The translations under genes were made by a program, and so were the position numbers. Shown in pieces: positions 53,045 through 60,951 of a stretch of DNA of 64,000 nucleotides. The stretch is from Brachyspira pilosicoli. Lineage in GTDB: Bacteria > Spirochaetota > Brachyspiria > Brachyspirales > Brachyspiraceae. The notes under the pieces were generated by a model. That model was not told the origin of the DNA. It saw nothing but the letters and a program-made list of their open reading frames with translations, and made no database searches. Position 1 is the stretch's first letter. Every line of letters starts with the position of its first letter. The stretch spans positions 434,001 through 498,000 of the forward strand of contig NZ_JAWLPU010000003.1 of the NCBI RefSeq assembly GCF_036997485.1. Direction: 5' to 3'.

Positions 53045-53863
53045 TTAAAAAACTCCTAACAATGCTCCTAATATACCTACCAATATAATACCATACATAA
53101 TGTGTATTGTTTTTAATCCCTTTTTTAATAAAGCGTATATTAAAAATGTAAGACCTAATGGCAATATAGAAGGCAATATTTGATCAAATATAGACTGTAT
53201 TTTAATACTGGCACCGCTTAATTCTATTGTAAATGGAATACTAAAAGAAACCATAGAAGCTATCATTGCCCCAACAACGCAAAGTCCCATTACTTTAGCA
53301 CTATTAGTTAATATTGATATCATTCCTGATTTTTGGGCATTTGTTATAAAATCTATACCGCTTTTGTAGCCAATTTTTAAGCCGTAAAATCTTACTAAAT
53401 AATGAGGTATATTAAATATTAAAAGAAATAAAATAGCACCCAATATGCTTCCTTGTGTAGCTAAACTGCATCCTATACCTGCTGCTATTATACGAAAAGT
53501 TCCCCAAAAAAATGAATCCCCTATACCAGATATAGGACCCATTAAGGCTGCTTTTAATGCTGCTATAGAACTGATATCAAAATCTTTATTATTTTTATTT
53601 TGTTCTTCTAAAGCTATACAAGCTCCTGTTATAAAAGTTACTGTTTGAGGAGTTGTGTTAAAAAACTCCAAATGTCTTTTTAAAGCTTTTGACATATCAT
53701 CTTTATTAGTATATAACTTTTTTAATATGGGAAGTATTGAATAACAAAATCCAACATTTTGCATTCTTTCATAATTAAAACAAGCCTGTAGAGGAAAAGA
53801 TCTCCAAAATACTTTTTGTAAATCTTTTTTTGTAATTATTGATTTTTCTTCTGTTTTTTCCAT
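53045..53863 (-). CDS. PTS system mannose-family IID component
   Basis: Membrane component of the sugar-translocating channel with IIC. The 272 residues include KKDLQKVFWRSFPLQACFNYERMQ, typical of IID, and GPISGIGDSFFWGTFR, then hydrophobic segments in the second half. GGAG precedes the ATG. The stop codon abuts the SIS gene ATG, indicating translational coupling. Confidence 0.92.
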   Translation of the reverse strand: MEKTEEKSIITKKDLQKVFWRSFPLQACFNYERMQNVGFCYSILPILKKLYTNKDDMSKALKRHLEFFNTTPQTVTFITGACIALEEQNKNNKDFDISSIAALKAALMGPISGIGDSFFWGTFRIIAAGIGCSLATQGSILGAILFLLIFNIPHYLVRFYGLKIGYKSGIDFITNAQKSGMISILTNSAKVMGLCVVGAMIASMVSFSIPFTIELSGASIKIQSIFDQILPSILPLGLTFLIYALLKKGLKTIHIMYGIILVGILGALLGVF

Positions 53864-53880
53864 AATTTCTCCTTTTTTTA

Positions 53881-54669
53881 TTATAGTTCTCCGCTTGAAG
53901 CACTATTATTTTCTAATGTATTAGGATTATTTTCGTTAGATTTATGTTTTATTGTTTCTTGATAAATTATATAAGCTATAATACCGCCAACAATAGCAAC
54001 AGCTATAGTACTTGCTTCAAATATTGCACTTAAAACAAAACCTACAAATAAATATGCCGCATTGTTTTTATCAAAGATTAATTGCATTAAAATGGCTATA
54101 CCTAATGCTGGCAACATTCCGCTTGCTACTGTTAAACCTTTTATAATAAAGTCAGGAAGAGCATCAATAAAAGCAGCTATTGTATTTGAACCTAATAATA
54201 CTCCCAAGAATACAACTATAAATTCACTAAAAAAGAATAAAAATGCTCCTGCCCACATAGCTCTAGCAACTTTATTAGGGTCTCCTTCATTTGCCGCTTT
54301 ATCTGCCCAATGCAAAAACGTAGTGTTTATTGTTCTGTCTAATATGCCGACAGATTGAGCCAAAGTAGCAATTGGTAAAGATAAGGCAACAGCAGCCTCC
54401 ATACTTAATCCAGACATAATAGCAAAAGCAGTAGATAATATTCCCCCAGCAACAACATCAGGAGGTGTAGCAGCGCCTATGCCGACAATACCCATCATTA
54501 CTAATTCTAATGAAGCCCCCATTATTATTCCTGTCTGAAAATCTCCTAATATTAATCCAACTATTGGACCTGTTACTATTGGTCTGTCAATCATGTGCTG
54601 ACCAAAAACACGTCCGTCCCATATAGCTATACCAGCTAAAATACCAAGTAATAACGCATTTAATAACAT
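53881..54669 (-). CDS. PTS system mannose-family IIC component
   Basis: Polytopic permease that carries the sugar across the inner membrane. The 262 residues begin LLNALLLGILAGIAIWDG and include RPIVTGPIVGLILGDFQTG and GASLELVMMGIVGIGAATPP, diagnostic of IIC. The C-terminal tail is short, polar and Asn/Ser-rich. GGAG precedes the ATG. Third gene of the operon. Confidence 0.93.
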   Translation of the reverse strand: MLLNALLLGILAGIAIWDGRVFGQHMIDRPIVTGPIVGLILGDFQTGIIMGASLELVMMGIVGIGAATPPDVVAGGILSTAFAIMSGLSMEAAVALSLPIATLAQSVGILDRTINTTFLHWADKAANEGDPNKVARAMWAGAFLFFFSEFIVVFLGVLLGSNTIAAFIDALPDFIIKGLTVASGMLPALGIAILMQLIFDKNNAAYLFVGFVLSAIFEASTIAVAIVGGIIAYIIYQETIKHKSNENNPNTLENNSASSGEL

Positions 54670-54683
54670 TTTACTCTCCTTTG

Positions 54684-55169
54684 TTATTTATAAAATTCTT
54701 TTATGATATCTTCATATCCAAGCTTTCGTCCAGTAGGAACAGCTTGCAAAAAAATTTCCTTATTTAATTCATGTAGCTTTTTTAAATTATTTATATCATG
54801 CTCATCTAAATATACCTGCATATCAATCATTTTCTTAGATTCAGCTTTTCTAATCCCTCCCAAACATATTGTTTTTATAGAATTCGTATTGTTACAAATA
54901 GTTAAAGCATCATCTATAGAAGCTGTGATAACTAGTATATTTCTATTTTCATGCTTAGGATTATTAATAACTAATATAGCACCTTCTATATTCTTTATGG
55001 ATAACAAAACTTGAGGCGGAGTTGCCATACTAAAAGCAGCCTGCATCATCTTATCATTGACAGCCTGTTCATTTGCAACCAATAAAGTATCAGCACCTGT
55101 AAAAGATACCCAACTTACAGCGACTTGACCATGTACAAGACGATCATCAATTCTTAATAATTTTATCAT
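54684..55169 (-). CDS. PTS system mannose-family IIB component
   Basis: Cytoplasmic 161-residue domain passing phosphate from IIA to the sugar. The phosphorylated histidine is His13 in RIDDRLVHGQV, the hallmark of the family. AGGAG precedes the ATG. It lies 14 bases upstream of IIC. Confidence 0.94.
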   Translation of the reverse strand: MIKLLRIDDRLVHGQVAVSWVSFTGADTLLVANEQAVNDKMMQAAFSMATPPQVLLSIKNIEGAILVINNPKHENRNILVITASIDDALTICNNTNSIKTICLGGIRKAESKKMIDMQVYLDEHDINNLKKLHELNKEIFLQAVPTGRKLGYEDIIKEFYK

Positions 55170-55194
55170 AATTAATTACTCCTAAAATATATAT

Positions 55195-55629
55195 TTATAA
55201 TTCTTCTAAATTTTGATAATTTTTTTCAAGATAATTATTGACTAAATACATAGTTTCTTTTGTATCTGCTATAATGTCTTCTAATATCTCTTTATTCTTG
55301 GAATCATCTTCTCCAATATCAGCCATAACTATTTCTAATAATAAACCTAAATTTAACCCTGTTACTATATATATATTTTTCCTATGGGATAATGTTTCTA
55401 AAGCGGCTCTTGTAGTACTGCCTCCTACTATATCTGTGATAATTATAGTAGAAATATTATTATCATATTTTTCTATCTCTTTAATGATATTATCTTTTAT
55501 ATCTGATAATTGATCTGAAACTTCTAATGAAACACAACTAATATTCTCAACATTGCCATAAATAATTTTTAATGAATCTATTATTCCTAAAGCAAATTTG
55601 CCATGAGTAACTAAGATAATATTTTTCAT
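55195..55629 (-). CDS. PTS system mannose-family IIA component
   Basis: A 144-residue phosphocarrier receiving phosphate from HPr. The active histidine is His9 in ILVTHGKFA, with TDIVGGSTTRAA further on. ATG 55629 follows AAGGAGAG at the right distance; an open frame to 55680 overlaps the promoter/operator region and is rejected. First gene of the PTS operon. Confidence 0.93.
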   Translation of the reverse strand: MKNIILVTHGKFALGIIDSLKIIYGNVENISCVSLEVSDQLSDIKDNIIKEIEKYDNNISTIIITDIVGGSTTRAALETLSHRKNIYIVTGLNLGLLLEIVMADIGEDDSKNKEILEDIIADTKETMYLVNNYLEKNYQNLEEL

Positions 55630-55669
55630 ATTGCTCTCCTTTTGATTTGTATATTCTTTTAAATATATT

Positions 55670-55711
55670 TGTATATACATTTATAATATAATACATAAAT
55701 ATTTTTAAATC
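55670..55711 (-). promoter_or_regulatory. promoter and probable GntR operator of the PTS operon
   Basis: Minus strand TTGATT, 17 bases, TATATT lead to the palindrome TGTATATACA (55670-55679), which sits at the expected start point. A related TTGTATATTC word occurs 23 bases nearer to the gene. Such GTATATAC-like sites are typical of HutC-type GntR operators. The regulator is encoded at the end of the same cluster. Confidence 0.5.
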
Positions 55712-55747
55712 AAGTTATTTGAATATTTTTATAACTAAATATTATAA

Positions 55748-55786
55748 AAAAACTATTATATATAAGATTTATATATAATAGTTTTT
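55748..55786 (-). terminator. intrinsic terminator of the arg operon
   Basis: Arms 55748-55764 and 55770-55786 (AAAAACTATTATATATA and its complement) pair perfectly over 17 bases with a five-base loop; T residues follow on the minus strand. It is about 140 bases after argD. Confidence 0.7.
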
Positions 55787-55924
55787 AGATAAATATTTAT
55801 TTTATTAATATTTAGTTAAAGGATATAATTAAATTATGAAAATATTTTTTTAACAAAATTATTATACTTTTTTTATTGCCATATATTAAGACTATAAGTA
55901 CAACAATTATATTTGTTTTAAAAA

Positions 55925-57163
55925 TTAAATATTTTCTATACACTCACAAAGTATTGAAATAGCTTTTTCTAATTCTTTATCAGTTATTGTGAGAGGAGGA
56001 AGAAGTCTTATTTTATTTTTTGCTGTTAGTGGAATGACTCCTTTTAATATACATTTCTCAACTATTTCTCTTGCATTTAATCCATCTTTTAATCCTATTC
56101 CAAGCATTAAACCTATTCCGTCAACACTTACAACATTATTAAGTTTTGTTAATTTAGTTTTTATATATTTAGATTTCTTTTCAACTTCTTTTAATAAGTT
56201 TTTATCTATTATATTTAAAACTTCTAAAGCTCCTGCAGCAACAACAGGATTAGCACCGAATGTAGAAGCATGATCCCCCGGAACAAATACATCGGAACAT
56301 TTTTTATTCATAAGTATAGCCCCTATAGGAAGACCTCCCCCTAAACCTTTTGCTAATGTAGTGATGTCTGGTTTTATACCAAAATGTTCAGAGCATAAAA
56401 ACTTTCCTGTTCTTCCAACGCCAGTTTGAACTTCATCTACTATAAAAAGTATATCATTTTCTTCGCAGTATTTTTTTATCTTTTGTACATATTCTTTATC
56501 AAGAGGTATAACTCCGCCTTCACCCTGTATAAGCTCCATCATTATAGCACATGCATTATCTTTTAATTTTTCTATAGTGTCTTCATAGTTGTTTGCCTCT
56601 GCAAATGAAAAGCCTTCCAAAAATGGAAAAAAGTAATTGTGAAAAACTTCCTGACCTGTAGCAGAAATTGTACAGATAGTTCTGCCATGAAAAGAGTTTT
56701 TTAATGTTACAATTTTGTTTCTTTTATAATTTTTATCATTATTGGCATATTTATTGAATGAATATTTTCTTGCACATTTAATAGCAGCTTCATTTGATTC
56801 GGCACCAGAGTTGCAGAAAAATGCTTTATCGTATTTTGTGATAGAGCATAATTTTTTTGCTAAATCTATATAAGGTTTATTATAATAGAGATTTGAAGTA
56901 TGCTGCAAAGTTTTTAATTGATTAGTTACAGCATTAATCCAATTTTTATTTCCATAACCAATGCTATTAACTCCAATGCCGCTTCCTAAATCAATATACT
57001 CTTTTCCTTCTACATCTTTTAATTTAGTGTCTTTTCCAGATTCCAAAACTAAATCGAATCTTGCATAAGTGTTAGCAACATATTTTTTACTATTATTAAT
57101 ATATTCTTTTTTTAATTTTGATTTTTCATTATTTTGATTATTATTATTTTTTTTGCATGCCAT
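55925..57163 (-). CDS. argD: acetylornithine aminotransferase ArgD
   Basis: PLP enzyme converting N-acetylglutamate semialdehyde to N-acetylornithine. The 412 residues include FCNSGAESNEAAIK, the VDEVQTGVGRTG aspartate block and the PLP lysine Lys272 in TLAKGLGGGLPIG. A low-complexity Asn/Lys-rich N-terminal tail (about 1-28) is unusual; the ATG is supported by AAGGAT upstream. Ornithine aminotransferase is the alternative, but the arg neighbours decide it. Last gene of the operon. Confidence 0.92.
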   Translation of the reverse strand: MACKKNNNNQNNEKSKLKKEYINNSKKYVANTYARFDLVLESGKDTKLKDVEGKEYIDLGSGIGVNSIGYGNKNWINAVTNQLKTLQHTSNLYYNKPYIDLAKKLCSITKYDKAFFCNSGAESNEAAIKCARKYSFNKYANNDKNYKRNKIVTLKNSFHGRTICTISATGQEVFHNYFFPFLEGFSFAEANNYEDTIEKLKDNACAIMMELIQGEGGVIPLDKEYVQKIKKYCEENDILFIVDEVQTGVGRTGKFLCSEHFGIKPDITTLAKGLGGGLPIGAILMNKKCSDVFVPGDHASTFGANPVVAAGALEVLNIIDKNLLKEVEKKSKYIKTKLTKLNNVVSVDGIGLMLGIGLKDGLNAREIVEKCILKGVIPLTAKNKIRLLPPLTITDKELEKAISILCECIENI

Positions 57164-57191
57164 ATTTTTATCCTTATTATTTTAATTTATT

Positions 57192-58058
57192 TTAATCTTT
57201 ATAAAACATTGTTCCTATACCTTCATCAGTAAACATCTCTATTAATAATGAATGGCATAGTCTTCCATCTATTATAAACACTTTTGATACACCATTTTGT
57301 ACTGCATTAATACAGTGTTGAACTTTAGGTATCATTCCTCCAGATATAGTTCCATCTTTTATAAGATTATCTATTTCTTTAATATTTATTTGGCTTATTA
57401 AAGTGCTTTCATCATCTTTATTTTGCAGAAGTCCAGGTGTATCAGTCATATATATTAATGTTTCAGCTTTTAGGCTTTCTGCAATTTTTGCAGCAGCAGT
57501 ATCAGCATTAATATTATAAACATTTCCATCTTTATCACATCCAACAGTAGCAACTATTGGAATATATTTGTTTGTTACTATTGTATTAAGCAAATGAGTA
57601 TCAACATCATCAACATCTCCAACAAATCCTAAATCAGTATCTCCTTTGTATTTGCTTACTTTAAACATGTTCCCATCAATACCGCATATACCTAAACATT
57701 TGCCTCCGCAGTTTTCAAGAGAAGCCACCAACTCTTTATTAACTTTTCCAGCAAGAACCATTTTTACTATTTCCGCAGTTTCGCTATCAGTGTATCTTAA
57801 TCCATTTATAAACTTTGATTCTTTGCCTATTTTATTGAGCATAGCAGTAATGTCTTTTCCTCCCCCATGAACTACTATAACATTTATTCCCACAGTAGAA
57901 AGCAAAGCAACATCGCTCATAACTTTCTTTTTTAATTCAGGGTTTTCCATAGCACTTCCTCCGTATTTTATTACAACGGTTTTTCCCGTGTATTTTTGTA
58001 TATATGGAAGTGCCTGATTAAGTATAAGTGCTTTATCTCTATTTGAAATATTATCCAT
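57192..58058 (-). CDS. argB: acetylglutamate kinase ArgB
   Basis: Phosphorylates N-acetylglutamate, usually the arginine-feedback step. The 288-residue protein has KYGGSAM (Lys31), VHGGGKDITAML and NINADTAAAKIA. Whether the N-terminal helix needed for arginine feedback is present (residues 1-20 are helical) suggests a regulated form, not proven. AAGGAA before the ATG. Operon with argC, argJ and argD. Confidence 0.95.
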   Translation of the reverse strand: MDNISNRDKALILNQALPYIQKYTGKTVVIKYGGSAMENPELKKKVMSDVALLSTVGINVIVVHGGGKDITAMLNKIGKESKFINGLRYTDSETAEIVKMVLAGKVNKELVASLENCGGKCLGICGIDGNMFKVSKYKGDTDLGFVGDVDDVDTHLLNTIVTNKYIPIVATVGCDKDGNVYNINADTAAAKIAESLKAETLIYMTDTPGLLQNKDDESTLISQINIKEIDNLIKDGTISGGMIPKVQHCINAVQNGVSKVFIIDGRLCHSLLIEMFTDEGIGTMFYKD

Positions 58059-58096
58059 TTTTATTTCCTTGTATCTATATTGCTTTATATAAAATT

Positions 58097-59326
58097 TTAG
58101 CTTCTGTATGAGCCGTTAATTTTTACATAATCATAAGTTAAATCACATCCCCAAGCTATAGCCTTGCTAGCCCCGCAGTTCATATTTATTGTAATTTTTA
58201 TCTCATCTTCTTTTAATATTTTTAAAGCCTCTTCTTCATCAAACTTTACACCATATCCATCTTTATAAACATTCATCTCACCGTATTTTGAACCTACATT
58301 TATAGAAACTTTATTTATATCAAAATCAGCATCAGTATAACCTATAGCACATGAAATCCTTCCCCAGTTCATATCGCAGCCAAACATAGCAGCCTTAACT
58401 AAATTTGATGTTATAACAGATTTCGCTATTTTTCTTGCTAATTTCATATCGCTTGCATTCATTACTTCGCATTCTATTAACTTTGTAGCCCCCTCTCCGT
58501 CTTTAGCTATTGCTTTAGATAAATAAGTATTTGTCATATTTAATGCTTTGCAAAATATTTTATAATTATCATCTTCTTTATTTATTAAAGTGTTTTTAGC
58601 TTCTCCATTAGCAAGTACAACACACATATCATTTGTAGAAGTATCTCCATCAACGCTAACCATATTGTATGTAGATTTTGTATCCTCGCTTAAAGCCTTC
58701 TGAAGCATTTCACTTGATATATTGCAGTCTGTTGTGATAAATGCGAGCATTGTAGCCATATTTGGATGAATCATTCCGCTTCCTTTTGCTATGCCTCCAA
58801 TATGAACTTTTTTGCCGTCTATTTCAAACTCATAAGCTATCTCTTTCATAAATGTGTCAGTTGTCATTATTGCAGCTGCAGCATTTTTAGCATGCTTATG
58901 AGAGTGATTTGCATTATCTATTAATTGTTTAATATTTTTTTCTATAGGCTCTATTGGTAATGGTACTCCTATAACTCCAGTAGATGCAACAGCTACTTCT
59001 TTTTCATCAATACTAAGTACATCGGCAGTAAGTTTGCACATCTCTTTTGCTATTTCTACTCCGTTTTTATTACAAGTATTAGCATTACCAGAATTGCATA
59101 TAATAGCTTTTGCTTTTCCGTCTTTTAAATGTTCTTTACTTACTGTAATGTTTGCTCCGCATGCTTTATTTTGAGTATATACTGCCGCAGCAGAACATTG
59201 ACTTTTACTATAAATTATTGCTAAATCTTTTTTTTCTTTATTTTTCTTTATTCCTGCATGTATTCCATTTGCGAAGAAACCTTCAGAAGCACATACACCG
59301 CCTTCAATTTCTTTAATATTTATCAT
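58097..59326 (-). CDS. argJ: glutamate N-acetyltransferase ArgJ
   Basis: Recycles the acetyl group from acetylornithine to glutamate, saving acetyl-CoA. The 409 residues contain the autocleavage site HPNMATMLAF, with Thr192 as the new N-terminal nucleophile, and AAAAIMTTDTF. It may also accept acetyl-CoA (bifunctional forms), which cannot be told from sequence. AGGAG before the ATG. Separated from argC by 174 bases holding repeat copy D. Confidence 0.95.
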   Translation of the reverse strand: MINIKEIEGGVCASEGFFANGIHAGIKKNKEKKDLAIIYSKSQCSAAAVYTQNKACGANITVSKEHLKDGKAKAIICNSGNANTCNKNGVEIAKEMCKLTADVLSIDEKEVAVASTGVIGVPLPIEPIEKNIKQLIDNANHSHKHAKNAAAAIMTTDTFMKEIAYEFEIDGKKVHIGGIAKGSGMIHPNMATMLAFITTDCNISSEMLQKALSEDTKSTYNMVSVDGDTSTNDMCVVLANGEAKNTLINKEDDNYKIFCKALNMTNTYLSKAIAKDGEGATKLIECEVMNASDMKLARKIAKSVITSNLVKAAMFGCDMNWGRISCAIGYTDADFDINKVSINVGSKYGEMNVYKDGYGVKFDEEEALKILKEDEIKITINMNCGASKAIAWGCDLTYDYVKINGSYRS

Positions 59327-59390
59327 TTTATTCTCCTATTTATTTATAAAATTAATTGTTGTTTAGTAAATTAATTTCTTATATGCTTGT

Positions 59391-59436
59391 TTTTTTATTG
59401 TTCTTTTTCCCGCAGCAAAAAGAACCAAAAAGTGCA
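59391..59436. repeat. dispersed intergenic hairpin repeat, partial copy D, inside the arg operon
   Basis: Only the left hairpin: GTTCTTTTT (59400-59408), CCCGCAGC loop, AAAAAGAAC (59417-59425), then CAAAAAGTGC. 36 bases (59400-59435) are identical to 28296-28331 in copy B. It lies between argC and argJ and could act as a partial terminator or stability element in the operon mRNA. Confidence 0.8.
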
Positions 59437-59500
59437 AAATAGTTCTAAATAATTTTAATTATATTATTTTTAATTAAATATAATTATTTATCTATATTTA

Positions 59501-60559
59501 TTAAAAAGCTGGAGGAATGAAATTCAATCCTTCAGCTTCTTCTAACCCTAAAGCTATATTCATGTTTTGTATAGCCTGTCCTGCAGCTCCTTTTACCATA
59601 TTGTCTATTGTTGATACTATTATTAATTTGTTTGTTCTATTGTCTATATGCAAAGATATATCACAGTAATTTGAGTATTTAACATATTTTAAATTTGCTA
59701 TCTCTCCAATATTTAATACTCTTACAAATGCTGAATCTTTATAAAACTCTTTATAAATGTTATGTATATCTTCCAATTTAAGATTTTTATTTTCTAATTT
59801 AGCATATATTGTTGAAACTATTCCTCTGTTTAATGGAAGCAAATGAGGAACAAAAGTAACTTTTATATCTTCACCGTATATGTTTGATAATGTTTGTTCT
59901 ATTTCTGGTGTGTGTCTATGTTCAGCAATTTTGTATGGAGCAAATGCTTCATTACATTCAGTATAATGAGTATTTAATTTTAATTCACGTCCCGCACCAG
60001 TAGCTCCAGATTTAGAGTCAATTATAATATCATCTTTTTGTATTAATTTGTTTACCAAAGCAGGAGCTAATGCCAAACCTATAGAAGTAGGGTAGCAGCC
60101 GGGGTTTCCTATAATTTTAGCATTCTTTAATTGTTTCTTATTATATACATTATCATATTTAATTATTTCAGGTATTGAATAAATTGCCTCTTTATGAAGA
60201 TTTTTATATTTGTATTCTTTGCCGTACCAATTTTTATAATCTTCTTCATCGTCCAATCTGAAATCAGCCCCCAAATCTATAAATAAAATATTTTTTTCAA
60301 AGCATTTATTTGCAATCTCATCGCTTAAACCAGCAGGAAGTGAGGCAAATACTACATCAGTGTTTTCAAATATTTCATTTTCATCTATTAATAATTTATC
60401 TAAGTTTTTATTTAAGTTAGGATATACTTCGTTTATGTTTTTTCCAACAAAACTTTTTGAAGAAATATTTTTTAATTCTACTTTACTATGAGATAATAGC
60501 AGTCTAATTAATTCTGCACCTGCATATCCTGTTGCACCTATAACGGATACTTTTATCAT
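59501..60559 (-). CDS. argC: N-acetyl-gamma-glutamyl-phosphate reductase ArgC
   Basis: NADPH-dependent reductase of the third step to ornithine. The 352 residues show the nucleotide-binding GATGYAG (8-14), the catalytic Cys155 in GNPGCYPTS and HRHTPEIEQTL. First structural gene of argC-argJ-argB-argD. The ribosome site AGAGGAG (60575-60569) is nine bases before the ATG and is complementary to a leader segment just after the upstream small ORF. Confidence 0.96.
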   Translation of the reverse strand: MIKVSVIGATGYAGAELIRLLLSHSKVELKNISSKSFVGKNINEVYPNLNKNLDKLLIDENEIFENTDVVFASLPAGLSDEIANKCFEKNILFIDLGADFRLDDEEDYKNWYGKEYKYKNLHKEAIYSIPEIIKYDNVYNKKQLKNAKIIGNPGCYPTSIGLALAPALVNKLIQKDDIIIDSKSGATGAGRELKLNTHYTECNEAFAPYKIAEHRHTPEIEQTLSNIYGEDIKVTFVPHLLPLNRGIVSTIYAKLENKNLKLEDIHNIYKEFYKDSAFVRVLNIGEIANLKYVKYSNYCDISLHIDNRTNKLIIVSTIDNMVKGAAGQAIQNMNIALGLEEAEGLNFIPPAF

Positions 60560-60647
60560 AATACAATACTCCTCTGTGATATTTAGAAATAATATGTTTT
60601 TTATTTTTTTAATGTTTTTGATGAAATTATTTTAATAAAAGAATTTT

Positions 60648-60653
60648 AGAGGC
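60648..60653 (-). promoter_or_regulatory. anti-Shine-Dalgarno segment after the arg leader ORF
   Basis: GCCTCT directly after the leader stop codon. CCTCT (60652-60648) can pair with AGAGG of the argC ribosome site (60575-60571); alternatively its GCCT pairs with AGGC of the Arg codons. Five base pairs over 72 bases is weak alone; the placement is what is suggestive. Confidence 0.4.
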
Positions 60654-60710
60654 TTAACGCCTTGAAGAATGATTTGTAAAAAGAGTGTAGCTATTATTTA
60701 TATTTTTCAT
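60654..60710 (-). CDS. candidate arginine-operon leader peptide
   Basis: An 18-codon ORF, MKNINNSYTLFTNHSSRR, stop. AGGA lies eight bases before the ATG and a consensus promoter 33 bases upstream, so the mRNA should be translated. The last two sense codons are AGG and CGT, both arginine, and both seem uncommon here where AGA prevails. It is followed at once by an anti-Shine-Dalgarno-like segment and, 95 bases later, by argC. All this fits a translational attenuator that senses charged tRNA-Arg. Existence of the peptide is inferred from sequence only. Confidence 0.55.
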   Translation of the reverse strand: MKNINNSYTLFTNHSSRR

Positions 60711-60742
60711 TAGTTTTTTCCTAAAAATTTACTACAGAAAGT

Positions 60743-60770
60743 ATTATACTATAAATGATAAAAAAGTCAA
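60743..60770 (-). promoter_or_regulatory. promoter of the arg operon
   Basis: Minus strand TTGACT (60770-60765), 16-base spacer, TATAAT (60748-60743). Start expected near 60736, giving a leader of about 175 bases before argC. No ARG-box-like palindrome was recognised. Confidence 0.75.
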
Positions 60771-60872
60771 TAAATTATATAATAATAATAAATTATTTTT
60801 TTATTATATTCAATTTATTTATATTACTTAAATAAAATATATTTAATATTATTTATTTGAATTAATATTTTA

Positions 60873-60901
60873 TTGACAATATGAATCTTTAGAATTATAA
60901 T
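60873..60901 (+). promoter_or_regulatory. promoter of the corrinoid-type ABC importer
   Basis: TTGACA (60873-60878), 17-base spacer, TATAAT (60896-60901): a full consensus promoter 51 bases before the ATG. AGAAGGA (60935-60941) is the ribosome site. No riboswitch or Fur-like box seen in the short leader. The 383-base divergent region with argC holds only this promoter and the arg leader. Confidence 0.8.
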
Positions 60902-60951
60902 TGCCAAACATTAAATTTGTTAAATAAAAATATTAGAAGGATTTGTCATTT

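Noticed and set aside
60560-60942. A cobalamin riboswitch in front of the BtuF-like gene
   Set aside because: Only a consensus promoter and a 40-base leader are present on that strand; no B12-box pattern was seen.
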